DNA of 64,000 bases from NCBI RefSeq assembly GCF_010728325.1, contig NZ_AP022570.1:1054001-1118000 (forward strand), written 5' to 3'. The stretch comes from Mycolicibacterium poriferae (lineage in GTDB: Bacteria > Actinomycetota > Actinomycetes > Mycobacteriales > Mycobacteriaceae). This document shows, piece by piece, positions 17,512 through 29,539 of this stretch. Both the position numbers and the translations under genes were made by a program. Position 1 is the stretch's first letter, and each line of letters starts with the position of its first letter. Below the pieces are notes generated by a model. It was not told the origin of the DNA. It made no database searches and saw nothing but the letters and a program-made list of their open reading frames with translations.

Positions 17512-18257
17512 CTTCCCTCCCAGGACAGTCCCGGTGACACCCCGGACAGCTCGAACAGCCAGTACACGGCCCCGAAGAACCACTGGTTCAGCGGCGGGGC
17601 GATCAACACGATCAGCAGGATGAAAAAGCCCCACTGCTTGGCCGGGGCCACCGCCCGCCGCGTCTGCGGACTGAGATGCGGTTCGAGCGCACCGTAGCCG
17701 TCCAGCCCCGGAATCGGCAGCATGTTCAGCAGTAGGGCGGTCACCTGCAGGAATCCCAGGAACGCGACGCCGGCCCAGAACACCGAATGCGCCGGGTCGA
17801 AGAGCGCCCTGGTCAGCGTCAGCAGCGCGATCGCGAAGCCGAGGTTGACCGCCGGACCGGCGAGGCTGACCAGCGTCTGCCTGCGCGGCGTCATCCAGCC
17901 GGTGCGCACGTACACCGCACCGCCGGGCAGTCCGATCCCGCCGATCGCGATGAACAGCACCGGCAACCCGAGGGACAGCAGCGGATGCGAGTACTTCAGC
18001 GGGTTCAGGGTCAGATAGCCCCGCACCGCCACATCGTGATCGCCGAACCGCCAGGCGAGGTAGGCGTGGGCGAACTCGTGCACGCACAGCGTGACCAGCC
18101 ACCCCACGATCACGAAGACGAACACCCCGACGTAGGCCAGCGGCCGTGCCTGATTCGCCGACAGCCACGCCAGCGTCCCGCCCGCCGCGGTTGCGGCGAG
18201 CAGCGCCAGGAACACCGGGCTGGGACGCACCGCCTGCCGTATCGGCCGGACGTTCAT
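17478..18257 (-). CDS. Site-2 protease family M50 membrane metalloprotease (Rv0359-like)
   Basis: A 259-residue membrane protein of the M50 family. The zinc motif HEFAH is at residues 60-64 within a membrane helix. The second signature, NMLPIPGLDG (the NxxPxxxxDG motif), supplies the third zinc ligand. About six membrane segments are visible, and no PDZ or CBS domain is attached. Family members cleave substrates within the bilayer to release regulators; the substrate here is unknown. The start is ATG 18257. It lies 20 bp after the upstream hypothetical gene on the same strand, so an operon is likely. Confidence 0.88.
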   Translation of the reverse strand: MNVRPIRQAVRPSPVFLALLAATAAGGTLAWLSANQARPLAYVGVFVFVIVGWLVTLCVHEFAHAYLAWRFGDHDVAVRGYLTLNPLKYSHPLLSLGLPVLFIAIGGIGLPGGAVYVRTGWMTPRRQTLVSLAGPAVNLGFAIALLTLTRALFDPAHSVFWAGVAFLGFLQVTALLLNMLPIPGLDGYGALEPHLSPQTRRAVAPAKQWGFFILLIVLIAPPLNQWFFGAVYWLFELSGVSPGLSWEGSQLTRFWSAWV

Positions 18258-18277
18258 GACTGCGAACGTACCGGTAA

Positions 18278-18913
18278 CTAGCTGCGCCTACCGGGCCCGA
18301 CCCGCAGCCAGCCCTGGGTGTGCCGGTAGAACGTCGAGCGCCGCACCGTGCGCGACGCCGCCACGCCGTCGCGCAGCACCACCGCTCCCGTGGTGCCGAG
18401 CTGGGCGGCGCGGCCGGTGACCCAGCGTCGGGGGCGTAACGGGTCCGGTGCACCGTCGGGTGTCCGGCGGGAGCTGCCGGGCGACAACACCCTGGCGCGC
18501 AGGCCCGGCGCCGACGCGATCGGCTCTATCCGCACGCCGGCGGCCTCGCCGTCGAACAACACGGTGTCATCGACGACCGCCTCGCCCCGCACCCGCGGCG
18601 CATCGTCGGCCGGCAGCCAGTAGGCCACACCGATCAGGACGGTGCCGGTCTCGTCGCGAATCAGCGGGACCCGGCGGGCGACACCGGTGAGGGCTGTGCG
18701 GGCCTGCCACCAGTGCCGCACGTGGGCCACCTCGACGTCGAGCCGGTCGGCTTTGAGCAGCCGGGTCAGGACGGCGGTCAGGTCCCGGTCGGCTCCGACG
18801 ACGACGACGCGGTCGCAGTCAGGGACGCCGTCGAGGTCGATGACCGGCAGCCGGCGCAGCGGCCGCGGCACCCGCCCGGGACCGAAGACCGCGACCTTTG
18901 GAATCTCGGGCAC
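18278..18913 (-). CDS. Conserved hypothetical protein (Rv0358-like)
   Basis: A 211-residue protein with no membrane segment. The N terminus contains a Rossmann-like stretch, DCDRVVVVGADRDLTAVLTRLL (about 32-53), then an Arg-rich beta domain to the C terminus. I do not recognise a catalytic motif. Its conserved place next to the site-2 protease matches Rv0358 in M. tuberculosis, so the two may work together; that is inference from neighbourhood only. It is divergent from the multicopper oxidase gene. Confidence 0.7.
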   Translation of the reverse strand: MPEIPKVAVFGPGRVPRPLRRLPVIDLDGVPDCDRVVVVGADRDLTAVLTRLLKADRLDVEVAHVRHWWQARTALTGVARRVPLIRDETGTVLIGVAYWLPADDAPRVRGEAVVDDTVLFDGEAAGVRIEPIASAPGLRARVLSPGSSRRTPDGAPDPLRPRRWVTGRAAQLGTTGAVVLRDGVAASRTVRRSTFYRHTQGWLRVGPGRRS

Positions 18914-18964
18914 CGAGTTCTCCTTTTTCCGGTCGTCTACGTCGGGCAGTGCGACGATCTTGAC

Positions 18965-22433
<3,469 letters not shown>

Positions 22434-22452
22434 GGCAGCGCGGGTTGGGCTG

Positions 22453-23562
22453 ATGGAGAAGGGTTTCCGCGACTACTTCCGGACCTGGCTCCGTCAGCCG
22501 TTCGACTTCGACTGGACCGTCAACCACCTGCGGTCGCGCGGGTTCCTGCGGATACACATGGTCTTCATCGGCAGCTTCTCGCTGCTGTATGGCGTGACCG
22601 CACTGCTGACCGTGCTGTGGGCGCAGATGGACGGCGGTGCGGTGGTCGCCGAGCCGCTGGTCATGATCATCGCGGTGAGTTCGGCGATGCTCGGTGTGCT
22701 GTGGATCTTCGGACCGTGGCCGACCGAACGGCAGTCGATGGCCTTCGCCGTCTACGCCGACATCGCGGTCGTGACCGTGATCCTGTGCTACGAGGACGCG
22801 TTCACCGCGATGCCGGGGCTGGCGCTGCTGGCGGCCAACGGTATCTACATCGTGGTGGTGCACGGACCGCGGGCGCTGCTGGCGCATCTGGTGTTCACCG
22901 TGGCGGCGTTCGGCTGGCTGTACACCTGGGCCCTGATCCAGGAGGCGCAGCCGGCAACCCTGATCACCGTGCGGTTGCTGGTGCTGCTGCCCACCGTCGT
23001 CGGGGTCCCGGTGATCGTGCAGTCGCACCTGCTGGCTCTGCGGATGGGGGCGGTCGACGCCCTGCACGACCCGCTGACCAGGTTGCACAACCGGCGCGGA
23101 CTCGATGTGGCGGTCGAACAGCTGGTGCCCGTCGACGGCGGTCAGATCGGGGTGCTGGCCGTGGACATCGACAAGTTCAAGGCCATCAACGACGCGTTCG
23201 GCCATGACGCCGGCGACCGGGTGCTGGTGTCGGTGGCCAACGCGACGCGCGACGCCGTCTCGGCCGTCGAGGTCCACGCGGTGATCGCCCGCACGGGCGG
23301 CGAAGAATTCGTCGTCGTCGTGGCGGGCGGTCCGTACGTGCTCGAACGGGTCGCGACGGTGCTGCACCGGGCGGTGGCCGCCAGCGACGGCGCGGCGGCG
23401 CCGACCGTCAGCGTCGGGCTGGCCTGCGGGCACATCAGTGGTAAAGACGCGGTGGCCGGGGTGCACGATCTGATCGACCGGGCGGACGCGGCGATGTATC
23501 GGGCCAAACACGCCGGCGGAGACCGCACCGTCACGGCCGAGGGAGAAGTGGCCCCGGATTGA
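22453..23562 (+). CDS. Membrane GGDEF-domain diguanylate cyclase
   Basis: A 369-residue protein with about six N-terminal membrane helices (residues 33-200) and a C-terminal GGDEF domain (about 205-360). The domain shows DPLTRLHNRRGLD, VDIDKFKAINDAFGHDAGD and an intact active site GGEEF, so it can be expected to make c-di-GMP from two GTP. The RxxD inhibitory site five residues before GGEEF is missing (the sequence there is EVHA), so product feedback through that site is unlikely. No EAL domain is attached. It follows the thioesterase gene by 19 bp. Confidence 0.9.
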   Translation: MEKGFRDYFRTWLRQPFDFDWTVNHLRSRGFLRIHMVFIGSFSLLYGVTALLTVLWAQMDGGAVVAEPLVMIIAVSSAMLGVLWIFGPWPTERQSMAFAVYADIAVVTVILCYEDAFTAMPGLALLAANGIYIVVVHGPRALLAHLVFTVAAFGWLYTWALIQEAQPATLITVRLLVLLPTVVGVPVIVQSHLLALRMGAVDALHDPLTRLHNRRGLDVAVEQLVPVDGGQIGVLAVDIDKFKAINDAFGHDAGDRVLVSVANATRDAVSAVEVHAVIARTGGEEFVVVVAGGPYVLERVATVLHRAVAASDGAAAPTVSVGLACGHISGKDAVAGVHDLIDRADAAMYRAKHAGGDRTVTAEGEVAPD

Positions 23563-23587
23563 CCGCCGTTCGTGCCACGATGACGGG

Positions 23588-24307
23588 GTGCCCACTCCGG
23601 TCGACCGACAGCTGCAGCGTCTGAGCACACCGCGGGCGGCGGCGTTCGCCGGGGTGTTGTTCGCGCTGCTGTTCGGGACGGCGCTGGTGCTGATGCGAAC
23701 CTCGCTGCCCGCCGACGCCGAGCTCGGTTTGCAATGGGTGGAGGGGCCCGGCAAGCGGCTGCGGGTGGCGGTGGTGTTGATGCCGTTCGCCGGCATCGCC
23801 TTCCTGTGGTTCATCGGCGTGGTGCGCGACGGGCTGGGCGAGCTGGAGGACCGGTTCTTCAGCTCGGTGTTCCTCGGCAGCGGGTTGCTGTTCCTGGCGA
23901 TGATCTTCGCGTCGACGTCGGTCGGCGCCGGGCTGCTGGTGAGCCGCGAACTGGTGATGCGCGCCGACACCCGCACCGAGGTCGTGGCGTTCGGGCAGGG
24001 TCTGCTGCTCGCGCTGAGCAACACCTACGCGCTGCGGATGGCCGCGGTGTTCATGATCTCGCTGGCCACCATCTGGCTCCGAACGCGGCTGATGCCCCGC
24101 TGGCTGGTGTTCGCGACCTATGCGACGGCTCTGGCGGTGTTGGTGGCCAGCGACATCAACATGTGGATGACGGTGAGCTTCCCCGTCTGGGTGCTCGTGG
24201 TCAGTGTGGTGATGCTGGTGCGCTCGGGCGTGATCGACCTGCCCGGCGACGACGAGCGGCGGCTCAGTCCTCCGCCAGGCTCAACGCGCTCGACGGACAC
24301 AGCTTGA
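23588..24307 (+). CDS. Polytopic membrane protein of unknown function
   Basis: A 239-residue integral membrane protein with about six helices (near 20-38, 58-80, 93-113, 130-155, 165-190 and 200-220) and a Pro/Ser/Arg-rich C-terminal tail. No motif is recognised. A CACGAT hexamer six nt before GTG 23588 may be the -10 of a leaderless transcript. Its 3' end overlaps the convergent ferredoxin gene by 44 bp. Confidence 0.7.
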   Translation: MPTPVDRQLQRLSTPRAAAFAGVLFALLFGTALVLMRTSLPADAELGLQWVEGPGKRLRVAVVLMPFAGIAFLWFIGVVRDGLGELEDRFFSSVFLGSGLLFLAMIFASTSVGAGLLVSRELVMRADTRTEVVAFGQGLLLALSNTYALRMAAVFMISLATIWLRTRLMPRWLVFATYATALAVLVASDINMWMTVSFPVWVLVVSVVMLVRSGVIDLPGDDERRLSPPPGSTRSTDTA

Positions 24308-24464
24308 CGGCCTCGCGGACCCGGTCGGCGACCTCTCCGCTCGGTTCCACGTCCTCGTCGAGCACGACGACGATGCCGTCGTCGTCCTGGTCGAACACGT
24401 CGGCGGCGACCATCACGCAGTTGCCCGCCTGGATGCACGCCTCCCGGTCGGCCTGAACTCTCAC
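24264..24464 (-). CDS. [3Fe-4S] ferredoxin, P450 partner
   Basis: A 66-residue ferredoxin of the single-cluster type. It has CIQAGNCVMVA at the N terminus (Cys10 and Cys16) and a C-terminal CP (Cys57), with Ala replacing the fourth ligand, as in [3Fe-4S] ferredoxins that reduce bacterial P450s. The acidic middle segment is typical for docking. It overlaps the P450 gene by 4 bp and is the last gene of the MmpL-P450-ferredoxin operon, so it is almost certainly the redox partner of that P450. Confidence 0.92.
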   Translation of the reverse strand: MRVQADREACIQAGNCVMVAADVFDQDDDGIVVVLDEDVEPSGEVADRVREAVKLCPSSALSLAED

Positions 24465-25678
24465 CAGTTCACCTCCAACGACTTCAGACCGTAGATGAAG
24501 TGGAACGAGCGGAACGCCACATCCTCGAAATCCTCGGCCGGGGCCAGCGTCGGGAATCGGCGCAGCAGCGCCGGCAGGGCGATCTGCATCTCCATGCGTG
24601 CCAGCGGCGCCCCCAGACAGTGGTGCACGCCGTGGCCGAACGCCAGATGTCCGAGCGCGCCCCGGCCGATGTCGAGGGCGTCGGGGGCGGGGATGAAAGC
24701 GGGGTCGCGGTTGCCTGCGGGCAGCGAGGCGAACACCAGCTGACCCGGCGGGATCACGGTGCCGGCGATCTCGACCTCGGTGGTCGTGATGCGCGGAACC
24801 GCCGCGTGCACGATCGACAACCAGCGCAGCAACTCCTCGACCGCCGGTGCGACCGCGGCCGGGTTGTCGCGCACCGCGGCCAGCTGCTCCGGGTGGCGCA
24901 GCAGCGCCAGGGTGCCCAACGCCAGCATGTTCGACGTCGTCTCGTGGCCGGCGAGCAGCAGCAGCCCGGCGATGCCGATCAGTTCGTCGTCGGTGAGCTC
25001 GGCGCCGTGCTGGCGCACCAGCATGCCCAGGATGTCGTCGCCCGGGGAGCGGCGCGCACCGTCGACCAACGTCGCCATGTAGGCGCGGGCCTCACGCGCC
25101 AGGTCCAGCCGCTCGGGGATCGAGATCGACAGGTCCAGCTGGCGGGCGCTGCGCCGCTGGAAATCGTCCCGGTCGGCATACGGCACCCCGAGCAACTCGC
25201 AGATCACCAGCGACGGGACCGGCAGCGCGAAATGCTCCACCAGGTCGGCCGGCGGACCGGCGGCCGCGAGGGCGTCGAGCTGGGCGTCGACGATCTCGAC
25301 GATGCGCGGCTGCAGGCGTCTGATCCGGCGGATGGTGAACTCGGGGGTGAGCATGCGGCGCAGCCGCTGATGTTCGGGCGGATCCAGCCCGAGCAGGTTC
25401 CCCGCGCGGGCCCGGCTCTGCTCCTCGTCGCTGAGTTGGGGCGCGCCGGGAGCGACGAACCCGGGCGGGCGGGAATTGGAGAAACGGGCGTGGTCGGAGA
25501 GCACCGTCTTGACGTCGTCGTGGCGGGTGACGAGATACACCGTCATGCCGAACGCGTTGGTCACCGTGCGCACACCGTCGGTGTCGCGGATCCGCGCCAG
25601 TTCGGGGATCGGGTCGAAACCGTTGCGCCGCATGTGCAGCGGCGGCGGGGCGGTGTCGGCGGCGGGTGCCTCGGTCAT
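24461..25678 (-). CDS. Cytochrome P450 (CYP105-like)
   Basis: A 405-residue soluble bacterial P450 that inserts one oxygen atom into an unknown substrate. Visible motifs are the I-helix LLLLAGHETTSNML with the AGxET proton-relay signature, the ExxR pair in VEELLRW followed by the R of the meander, and the heme-binding loop FGHGVHHCLGAPLAR with the axial Cys. The PPEHQRLRRMLTPEFT segment is the C-helix typical of the CYP105/CYP107 group. Its ATG shares one base with the mmpL stop (TGATG), and the ferredoxin gene follows with a 4-bp overlap. Confidence 0.94.
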   Translation of the reverse strand: MTEAPAADTAPPPLHMRRNGFDPIPELARIRDTDGVRTVTNAFGMTVYLVTRHDDVKTVLSDHARFSNSRPPGFVAPGAPQLSDEEQSRARAGNLLGLDPPEHQRLRRMLTPEFTIRRIRRLQPRIVEIVDAQLDALAAAGPPADLVEHFALPVPSLVICELLGVPYADRDDFQRRSARQLDLSISIPERLDLAREARAYMATLVDGARRSPGDDILGMLVRQHGAELTDDELIGIAGLLLLAGHETTSNMLALGTLALLRHPEQLAAVRDNPAAVAPAVEELLRWLSIVHAAVPRITTTEVEIAGTVIPPGQLVFASLPAGNRDPAFIPAPDALDIGRGALGHLAFGHGVHHCLGAPLARMEMQIALPALLRRFPTLAPAEDFEDVAFRSFHFIYGLKSLEVNW

Positions 25679-27735
25679 CACACGACGCTACCCGCCTTGC
25701 GGTGTCGGGGGCGCGCACCGACGGCCGCGGGCCACCAGATCCGCGGGCCGATCAGCGTGAACAACGCGGGGATGACGACCGTCCGCACGACGAAGGTGTC
25801 CAGCAGGATGCCCAGGCCGACGATGATGCCGACCTGGGTGAGCACGATCAGCGGAAGCACCCCGAGCACACAGAACACCGCCGCGAGCACGATGCCCGCG
25901 CTGGTGATGACAGCGCCCGTCGCCGACACCGCCCGCACGATGCCGTCGGTGGTGCCGTGCTCCGGGGTCTCCTCCTTGGCGCGGGTGACCAGGAAGATCG
26001 TGTAGTCCACGCCGAGCGCCACCAGGAACAGGAACGCGAACAGCGGTGCGGTGTTGTCCAGCGCCGGGAAGCCGAACACGTGCACGCTGGCCCAGCCGCC
26101 CAGCCCGAGGGCGGCCAGCGCCGACAGCACGGTCGCGGCGATTAGCACCAGGGGCGCGAGAGCGGCGCGCAGCAGCACGTAGAGGACGGCGAGGACCACG
26201 GCGAGGATGGCCGGGATGACCACCGCCCGGTCGTGTCGTGCCGCCGCCGCCGCGTCGCGGGCCTTGGCGTCGGATCCGCCGACCAGCGCGGACGGGTCGG
26301 CCTGGTGCACCGAGTCACGCAGCGCGTCGACGGTGCCGAACGCCTCGTCGGAGGCCGGCGGCGCGTCGAGCACGACCGAGAACTGCTGCAGGCCGTCGGG
26401 TGCGCTGCCGGCGGGCGTGACCGACACGACGCCGGGGGTGTCGGAGATGGCGCGCTGGACCGCGTCGGCGCGTGGCGCCGAGGCGATGACCACGGTGGGG
26501 TCGGTGAGCCCGCTCGGGAAGTGTTCGGCCAGCGTGGAGTACCCGTCGACCGACTCGGCCTGCACCCGGAACTGCTCGGTCTGGGACAGGCCGAGCGGGG
26601 TGGCCAGGATGCCGGTGCACAGCAGCGCGAGCGCCCCGATCGAGACCGCGGCGACCGGGGCGGGCCGGCGTGCGACCGCTGACGCGACCCGGTGCCAGAC
26701 GCCGCTGTCGGTCAGTGCCCGCGCCCCCATCTCGGGGATGAAGGGCCAGAACAGTTTCCGGCCGAACAGGCCCAGCAGCGGGGGCAGCACCAACAGCACG
26801 AAGACCGCGGCGACCACCAGTCCCGCGGCGGCCTGCACGCCGAGGCTGCGGGTGGTCGGCGCCTCGGCCAGCAGCAGCGTCAGCAGGGCCAGCACCACGG
26901 TGGCATTCGACGCCAGGATGGCCGGCGCCGCCCGGCGCGCCGCGATGTCCAGCGCGTCGCGCGGGGACTCGTGGCGGCCCAGCTCTTCGCGGTAGCGCGA
27001 GATCAGCAACAGCGCGTAGTTGGTGCCCGCCCCGAACACCAGCACGCTGGTGATACCCGATGTCGAGCCGTCCGGGGTCATGCCGACGGCCTCGGCGATC
27101 GCGGTTCCCAGGACCGCGGCGACCCGGTCGGCAAAGGCGATGACCAGCAGCGGGACCAGCCACAGCGTGGGAGAGCGGTAGGTGATGATGAGCAGCAGCG
27201 CCACGACGGCCGCGGTCACGGCCAGCAGCGTGACGTTGGCCCCGGAGAACGAATCGGCGATGTCGGCGCCGAACGCCGGTCCGCCGGTGACCTCGGCGCG
27301 CAGCGCGTCGGGCAGGCCGTCGTCGGCGGCAGCGCGGACCTTCTCGACCTCGTCGGTCAGGGCGAAGCCCGACAGGTCGGCGTCGAGCGGCACCGTGGCC
27401 AGCGCGGCCTGCCCGTCGTCGGACACCTGGGTGGGCGGGCCGGGCGGGGCGGTGGCTCCGGCGGCGGACAACATGCGCTGGCGCGCCTGCTCCGCGTCCT
27501 GCACGTCATTCCGATCCAGCGGCGCACCGTCGGTGCGGGTCACGACGAGGATCACCGGCGCCTCGTCGCCGCCGGGAAACGCCTCCCGTGCGGCGTTGGC
27601 GCGGGCGGATTCGGCGCTGTCGGGGACCGGCACCGGGGACTGCTCGGCGGAGCTGCTGCCGCCGAGCAGTCCCAGCACTGCGCCGGAGGACAGCACGATG
27701 ACGAGGGCGATCAGCCAGGAGAGTCGTCGGCTCAT
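25678..27735 (-). CDS. MMPL-family RND transporter
   Basis: A 685-residue proton-driven exporter of the MmpL/HpnN group. Two copies of the plan (one membrane helix, a periplasmic loop and five further helices) are visible, about 12 helices in total. The loops lie at about 30-165 and 395-510, and there are GVDYTIFLVTR- and GTNYALLLISRYREE-type segments that hold the conserved proton-relay Asp/Tyr. At this length it resembles YdfJ-like MMPL proteins more than the roughly 950-residue lipid-exporting MmpLs. ATG 27735 is preferred to TTG 27744. It is the first gene of an operon with a P450 and ferredoxin, divergent from a MarR gene. Confidence 0.92.
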   Translation of the reverse strand: MSRRLSWLIALVIVLSSGAVLGLLGGSSSAEQSPVPVPDSAESARANAAREAFPGGDEAPVILVVTRTDGAPLDRNDVQDAEQARQRMLSAAGATAPPGPPTQVSDDGQAALATVPLDADLSGFALTDEVEKVRAAADDGLPDALRAEVTGGPAFGADIADSFSGANVTLLAVTAAVVALLLIITYRSPTLWLVPLLVIAFADRVAAVLGTAIAEAVGMTPDGSTSGITSVLVFGAGTNYALLLISRYREELGRHESPRDALDIAARRAAPAILASNATVVLALLTLLLAEAPTTRSLGVQAAAGLVVAAVFVLLVLPPLLGLFGRKLFWPFIPEMGARALTDSGVWHRVASAVARRPAPVAAVSIGALALLCTGILATPLGLSQTEQFRVQAESVDGYSTLAEHFPSGLTDPTVVIASAPRADAVQRAISDTPGVVSVTPAGSAPDGLQQFSVVLDAPPASDEAFGTVDALRDSVHQADPSALVGGSDAKARDAAAAARHDRAVVIPAILAVVLAVLYVLLRAALAPLVLIAATVLSALAALGLGGWASVHVFGFPALDNTAPLFAFLFLVALGVDYTIFLVTRAKEETPEHGTTDGIVRAVSATGAVITSAGIVLAAVFCVLGVLPLIVLTQVGIIVGLGILLDTFVVRTVVIPALFTLIGPRIWWPAAVGARPRHRKAGSVV

Positions 27736-27755
27736 GCGAGTCAATATTTCAGATA

Positions 27756-27774
27756 ATTAACAATTAATCAATTG
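27756..27774. promoter_or_regulatory. AT-rich inverted repeats between mmpL and marR, candidate MarR operator
   Basis: Two overlapping inverted repeats are seen: ATTAA-CAA-TTAAT (27756-27768) and CAATT-AATC-AATTG (27761-27774). They stand out in this high-GC genome and lie between the divergent starts, as expected for MarR control of the pump operon and itself. Confidence 0.5.
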
Positions 27775-27784
27775 AACTTCTGGT

Positions 27785-27790
27785 TATGGT
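27785..27790 (+). promoter_or_regulatory. TATGGT -10 element of the marR gene
   Basis: TATGGT is followed by 6 nt and GTG 27797, a leaderless arrangement that favours GTG 27797 over the in-frame TTG 27794. Confidence 0.45.
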
Positions 27791-27796
27791 GGGTTG

Positions 27797-28294
27797 GTGC
27801 CCGACCCCGATCCCGACCGCGCCGCGCTGGAGATGCTGATCGCCGACGACGTACGCGCGATGAACGCCGAATCCGACCAGATCGGGCAGGTGTTCGCGGG
27901 ACGGCACGCGCTGACCGCGAACGACTTCCGCGCGCTGCTGCACGTCATGGTCGCCGAGACCGGCGGAACGCCGTTGAGCGCCGGGGAACTGCGCCGCCGC
28001 ATGGGGACCTCCGCCGCGGCGATCACCTACCTCGTGGAGCGGATGATCGCGTCGGGGCACCTGCTGCGGGACGCCGACCCGGCCGACCGGCGCCGCGTCA
28101 AGTTGCGGGTCGCCGATCACGGCCTGCAGGTGGGGCGGGAGTTCTTCACCCCGTTGGCCGACCACACCCACGCAGCGCTGGCCGACCTGCCCGACAGCGA
28201 TCTCGCCGCCGCGCACCGGGTGTTCGGCGCGCTCATCGACGCGATGGGGGCGTTCCGTACCGATCTCGGCGACACCGCGGGCAACCCCGCTTGA
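27797..28294 (+). CDS. MarR-family transcriptional regulator
   Basis: The 165-residue regulator has the winged helix-turn-helix of MarR proteins: LSAGELRRRMGTSAAAITYLVERMIASGHLLRDADPADRRRVKLRVAD (about 63-110) includes the recognition helix and the DPxDRR wing. Helices at both ends form the dimer interface. It is divergent from the mmpL-P450-ferredoxin operon across 61 bp containing AT-rich inverted repeats, so it probably represses that operon and its own gene until a small phenolic or lipophilic ligand binds. This is inferred from context. Confidence 0.9.
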   Translation: MPDPDPDRAALEMLIADDVRAMNAESDQIGQVFAGRHALTANDFRALLHVMVAETGGTPLSAGELRRRMGTSAAAITYLVERMIASGHLLRDADPADRRRVKLRVADHGLQVGREFFTPLADHTHAALADLPDSDLAAAHRVFGALIDAMGAFRTDLGDTAGNPA

Positions 28295-28342
28295 GCATGG
28301 CGACACGGCGCGAGCCGTCCCGTCTGGCAGGCTGGTGATCCG

Positions 28343-29539
28343 ATGGCAGACATGACGGACGATGACGCAGTGACCGGGCCGACAGCCTCCCGTGGTGCGG
28401 TGTCGGTGATGCTGCTCGGCGCCTCGGACCTGACCGGTGAACTGGCCTCGGCGTTTCGCCACCTCGGTGCCGACGTGGCGACCGTGCCGGGCTACTCCGA
28501 CACCGCGGCGCTCACCGCCCTGATCGACGAGTCCCGACCCGACTTCGTGGTGGCCGACACCTCTGCGGTGGCGACGGACGCGCTGGTCGGGCTCGCCGAG
28601 CGGGACGACCTGGAGGTGTTCCCGACGCCGCGCACCGCCCGGCTGTCCCTGGACGGGGAGGGCCTGCGCCGGTTGGCCGCCGACGAGCTCGGCCTGCCGA
28701 CCGCGCCGTTCTGGTTCGCCGGGTCGGCGCAGGAACTCGGCGCGGTCGCGCAGCACGCGGGTTTTCCGCTGGTGGTCAAACCCGTCGCGGCGGTTCCCGG
28801 CGAGGGGGAGTCGGTGCTGCTGCGCCCCGATGACGTCGAGCCGGCGTGGCGGCGCGCGGTCGCCGGCGGTGCGTTGAGCATGAAGCGGGTGATCGCCGAG
28901 TCCGTCGTGGAGGTCGACTTCGCGGTGACGCTGCTGACCGTGCGCACGGTCGGCGCGGCCGGGCCGTCGGTGTCGTTCTGCGAACCGATCGGCCACCACC
29001 GCGGTGACGGGGACACGCTGGAATCTTGGCAGCCGCAGCAGCTTTCGCCGGCAGCTCTGGATGCGGCGAAGTCGATCGCGGCCCGGATCGTCAACTCACT
29101 GGGCGGACGCGGGGTGTTCGCGGTGGATCTGCTGGTGCACGGCGACGAGGTGTACTTCTCCGATGTGCGTCCGCGGCCGTCCGACAGCGGGCTGGTGACG
29201 GTGCGCTCGCAGCGGCTGTCGCAGTTCGAACTGCATGCCCGCGCCGTCCTGGGCCTGCCGGTGGACACCATCATGATCTCGCCAGCCGCGATGCAGGTCG
29301 ACCGACACGACTCTGTCGGTGCTCAGGTCGGACTGCACGGCTCCGCCGATGCGGTGCTCCCCCCGCCGGTGCTGGCCGACGCGCTGGCCGTCGCCGAGAG
29401 CGACGTCCGGGTCCTCTCGGCGGACGGGGCCGGTGAGGGAGGACGCGCGGGGCTGGTGGCGCTGGCCACCGCGCCGGACCCGATCGTCGCCCGTGACCGC
29501 GCCCGCCGCGTCGCCGCCGCGCTGCGCAGGCCGCGATGA
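28343..29539 (+). CDS. purT: Phosphoribosylglycinamide formyltransferase 2
   Basis: PurT converts GAR to formyl-GAR using formate and ATP, a folate-independent alternative to PurN. The 398-residue protein has the ATP-grasp plan: an N-terminal pre-ATP domain (LLGASDLTGELASAFRHLGADV), LGLPTAPFWFA, VVKPVAAVPGEGES, and a metal-binding segment GVFAVDLLVHGDEVYFSDVRPRPSDSGLVT. Position before the rhodanese and metZ genes matches Rv0389. The next gene overlaps by 4 bp. ATG 28352 is a possible alternative start. Confidence 0.93.
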   Translation: MADMTDDDAVTGPTASRGAVSVMLLGASDLTGELASAFRHLGADVATVPGYSDTAALTALIDESRPDFVVADTSAVATDALVGLAERDDLEVFPTPRTARLSLDGEGLRRLAADELGLPTAPFWFAGSAQELGAVAQHAGFPLVVKPVAAVPGEGESVLLRPDDVEPAWRRAVAGGALSMKRVIAESVVEVDFAVTLLTVRTVGAAGPSVSFCEPIGHHRGDGDTLESWQPQQLSPAALDAAKSIAARIVNSLGGRGVFAVDLLVHGDEVYFSDVRPRPSDSGLVTVRSQRLSQFELHARAVLGLPVDTIMISPAAMQVDRHDSVGAQVGLHGSADAVLPPPVLADALAVAESDVRVLSADGAGEGGRAGLVALATAPDPIVARDRARRVAAALRRPR

